A stretch of DNA of 24,228 nucleotides. Origin: DATACQ01 sp036555515. Its GTDB lineage: Bacteria > Desulfobacterota > Binatia > UBA9968. Made by a program: the position numbers and the translations under genes. The notes under the pieces are model-generated. The model made no database searches, was not told the origin of the DNA, and was given only the letters and a program-made list of their open reading frames with translations. Positions 24,228 through 24,228 of this stretch are shown piece by piece. The stretch lies in the NCBI GenBank assembly GCA_036555515.1, contig DATBLC010000398.1, positions 1 to 24,228 on the forward strand, written 5' to 3'. Numbering within the stretch: the first letter of the stretch is position 1; each line of letters starts with the position of its first letter.

Positions 24228-24228
24228 G

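Noticed and set aside
1..24228. CRISPR arrays, tRNA or rRNA genes, insertion sequences
   Set aside because: No regularly spaced repeats, cloverleaf-like segments, transposase reading frames or terminal inverted repeats were noticed on reading; tRNAscan or an IS search was not possible.

Overview
The window is dominated by one strand. From about 23.0 kb down to position 1, nearly every gene reads on the minus strand: a signalling operon, then a cyclase/ATPase regulator, then a nonribosomal peptide synthetase (NRPS) locus that runs off the left edge. Only one clear gene (23233-24096) lies on the plus strand. The organism looks like a free-living Gram-negative bacterium of moderate GC. The beta-hairpin (TubC_N) docking domain, the double-zinc-ribbon/cyclase/AAA/TPR protein and the soluble GAF-PAS kinase with an NtrC-type regulator suggest an uncultured soil or sediment lineage (deltaproteobacterial, Rokubacteria or Tectomicrobia-like). 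That placement is an inference and is weak.

Layout, in order of transcription on the minus strand. (1) 23027-18934: a compact operon of an unrecognised 212-aa protein, a soluble GAF-PAS histidine kinase, a stand-alone receiver, and a sigma54-type response regulator with receiver, AAA+ and Fis-HTH domains. (2) 18933-18576: an intergenic region with two dyads, a 9-bp direct repeat and a plausible sigma70 promoter pointing at the next gene. (3) 18575-15120: a 1151-aa zinc ribbon - class III cyclase - AAA - TPR protein. (4) 15080-6690: NRPS with architecture A-T-C-A-T-C-A-T. (5) 6693-1963: NRPS with architecture TubC_N-C-A-T-C, apparently starting at an ATA codon that overlaps the previous stop as ATAA. 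(6) 1943 to beyond position 1: an alpha/beta hydrolase with a long C-terminal extension. Gaps between genes 3 to 6 are about 40 bp, -4 bp and 19 bp, so they are probably one transcript.

The two synthetases together make a four-module line, X - Gly - Y - Ala/Gly, read from the A-domain pockets by eye. The first A domain lacks the Asp that normally holds the alpha-amino group. The third is of the Lys2 (alpha-aminoadipate reductase) type. The first condensation domain has Phe in place of the catalytic second His. There is no thioesterase or reductase domain. The line ends in an extra condensation domain, followed by a stand-alone hydrolase that may assist release. An acidic C-terminal tail on the first synthetase and a TubC_N domain on the second are the likely docking pair. 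I infer that the adjacent two-component system and the cyclase/AAA protein control this cluster; only their proximity and strand support this. No transporter, MbtH-like protein or phosphopantetheinyl transferase is in the window.

On the right, an HGGYW-type alpha/beta hydrolase (kynurenine-formamidase-like) reads divergently from the signalling operon, and the last bases may hold the 3' end of a convergent gene.
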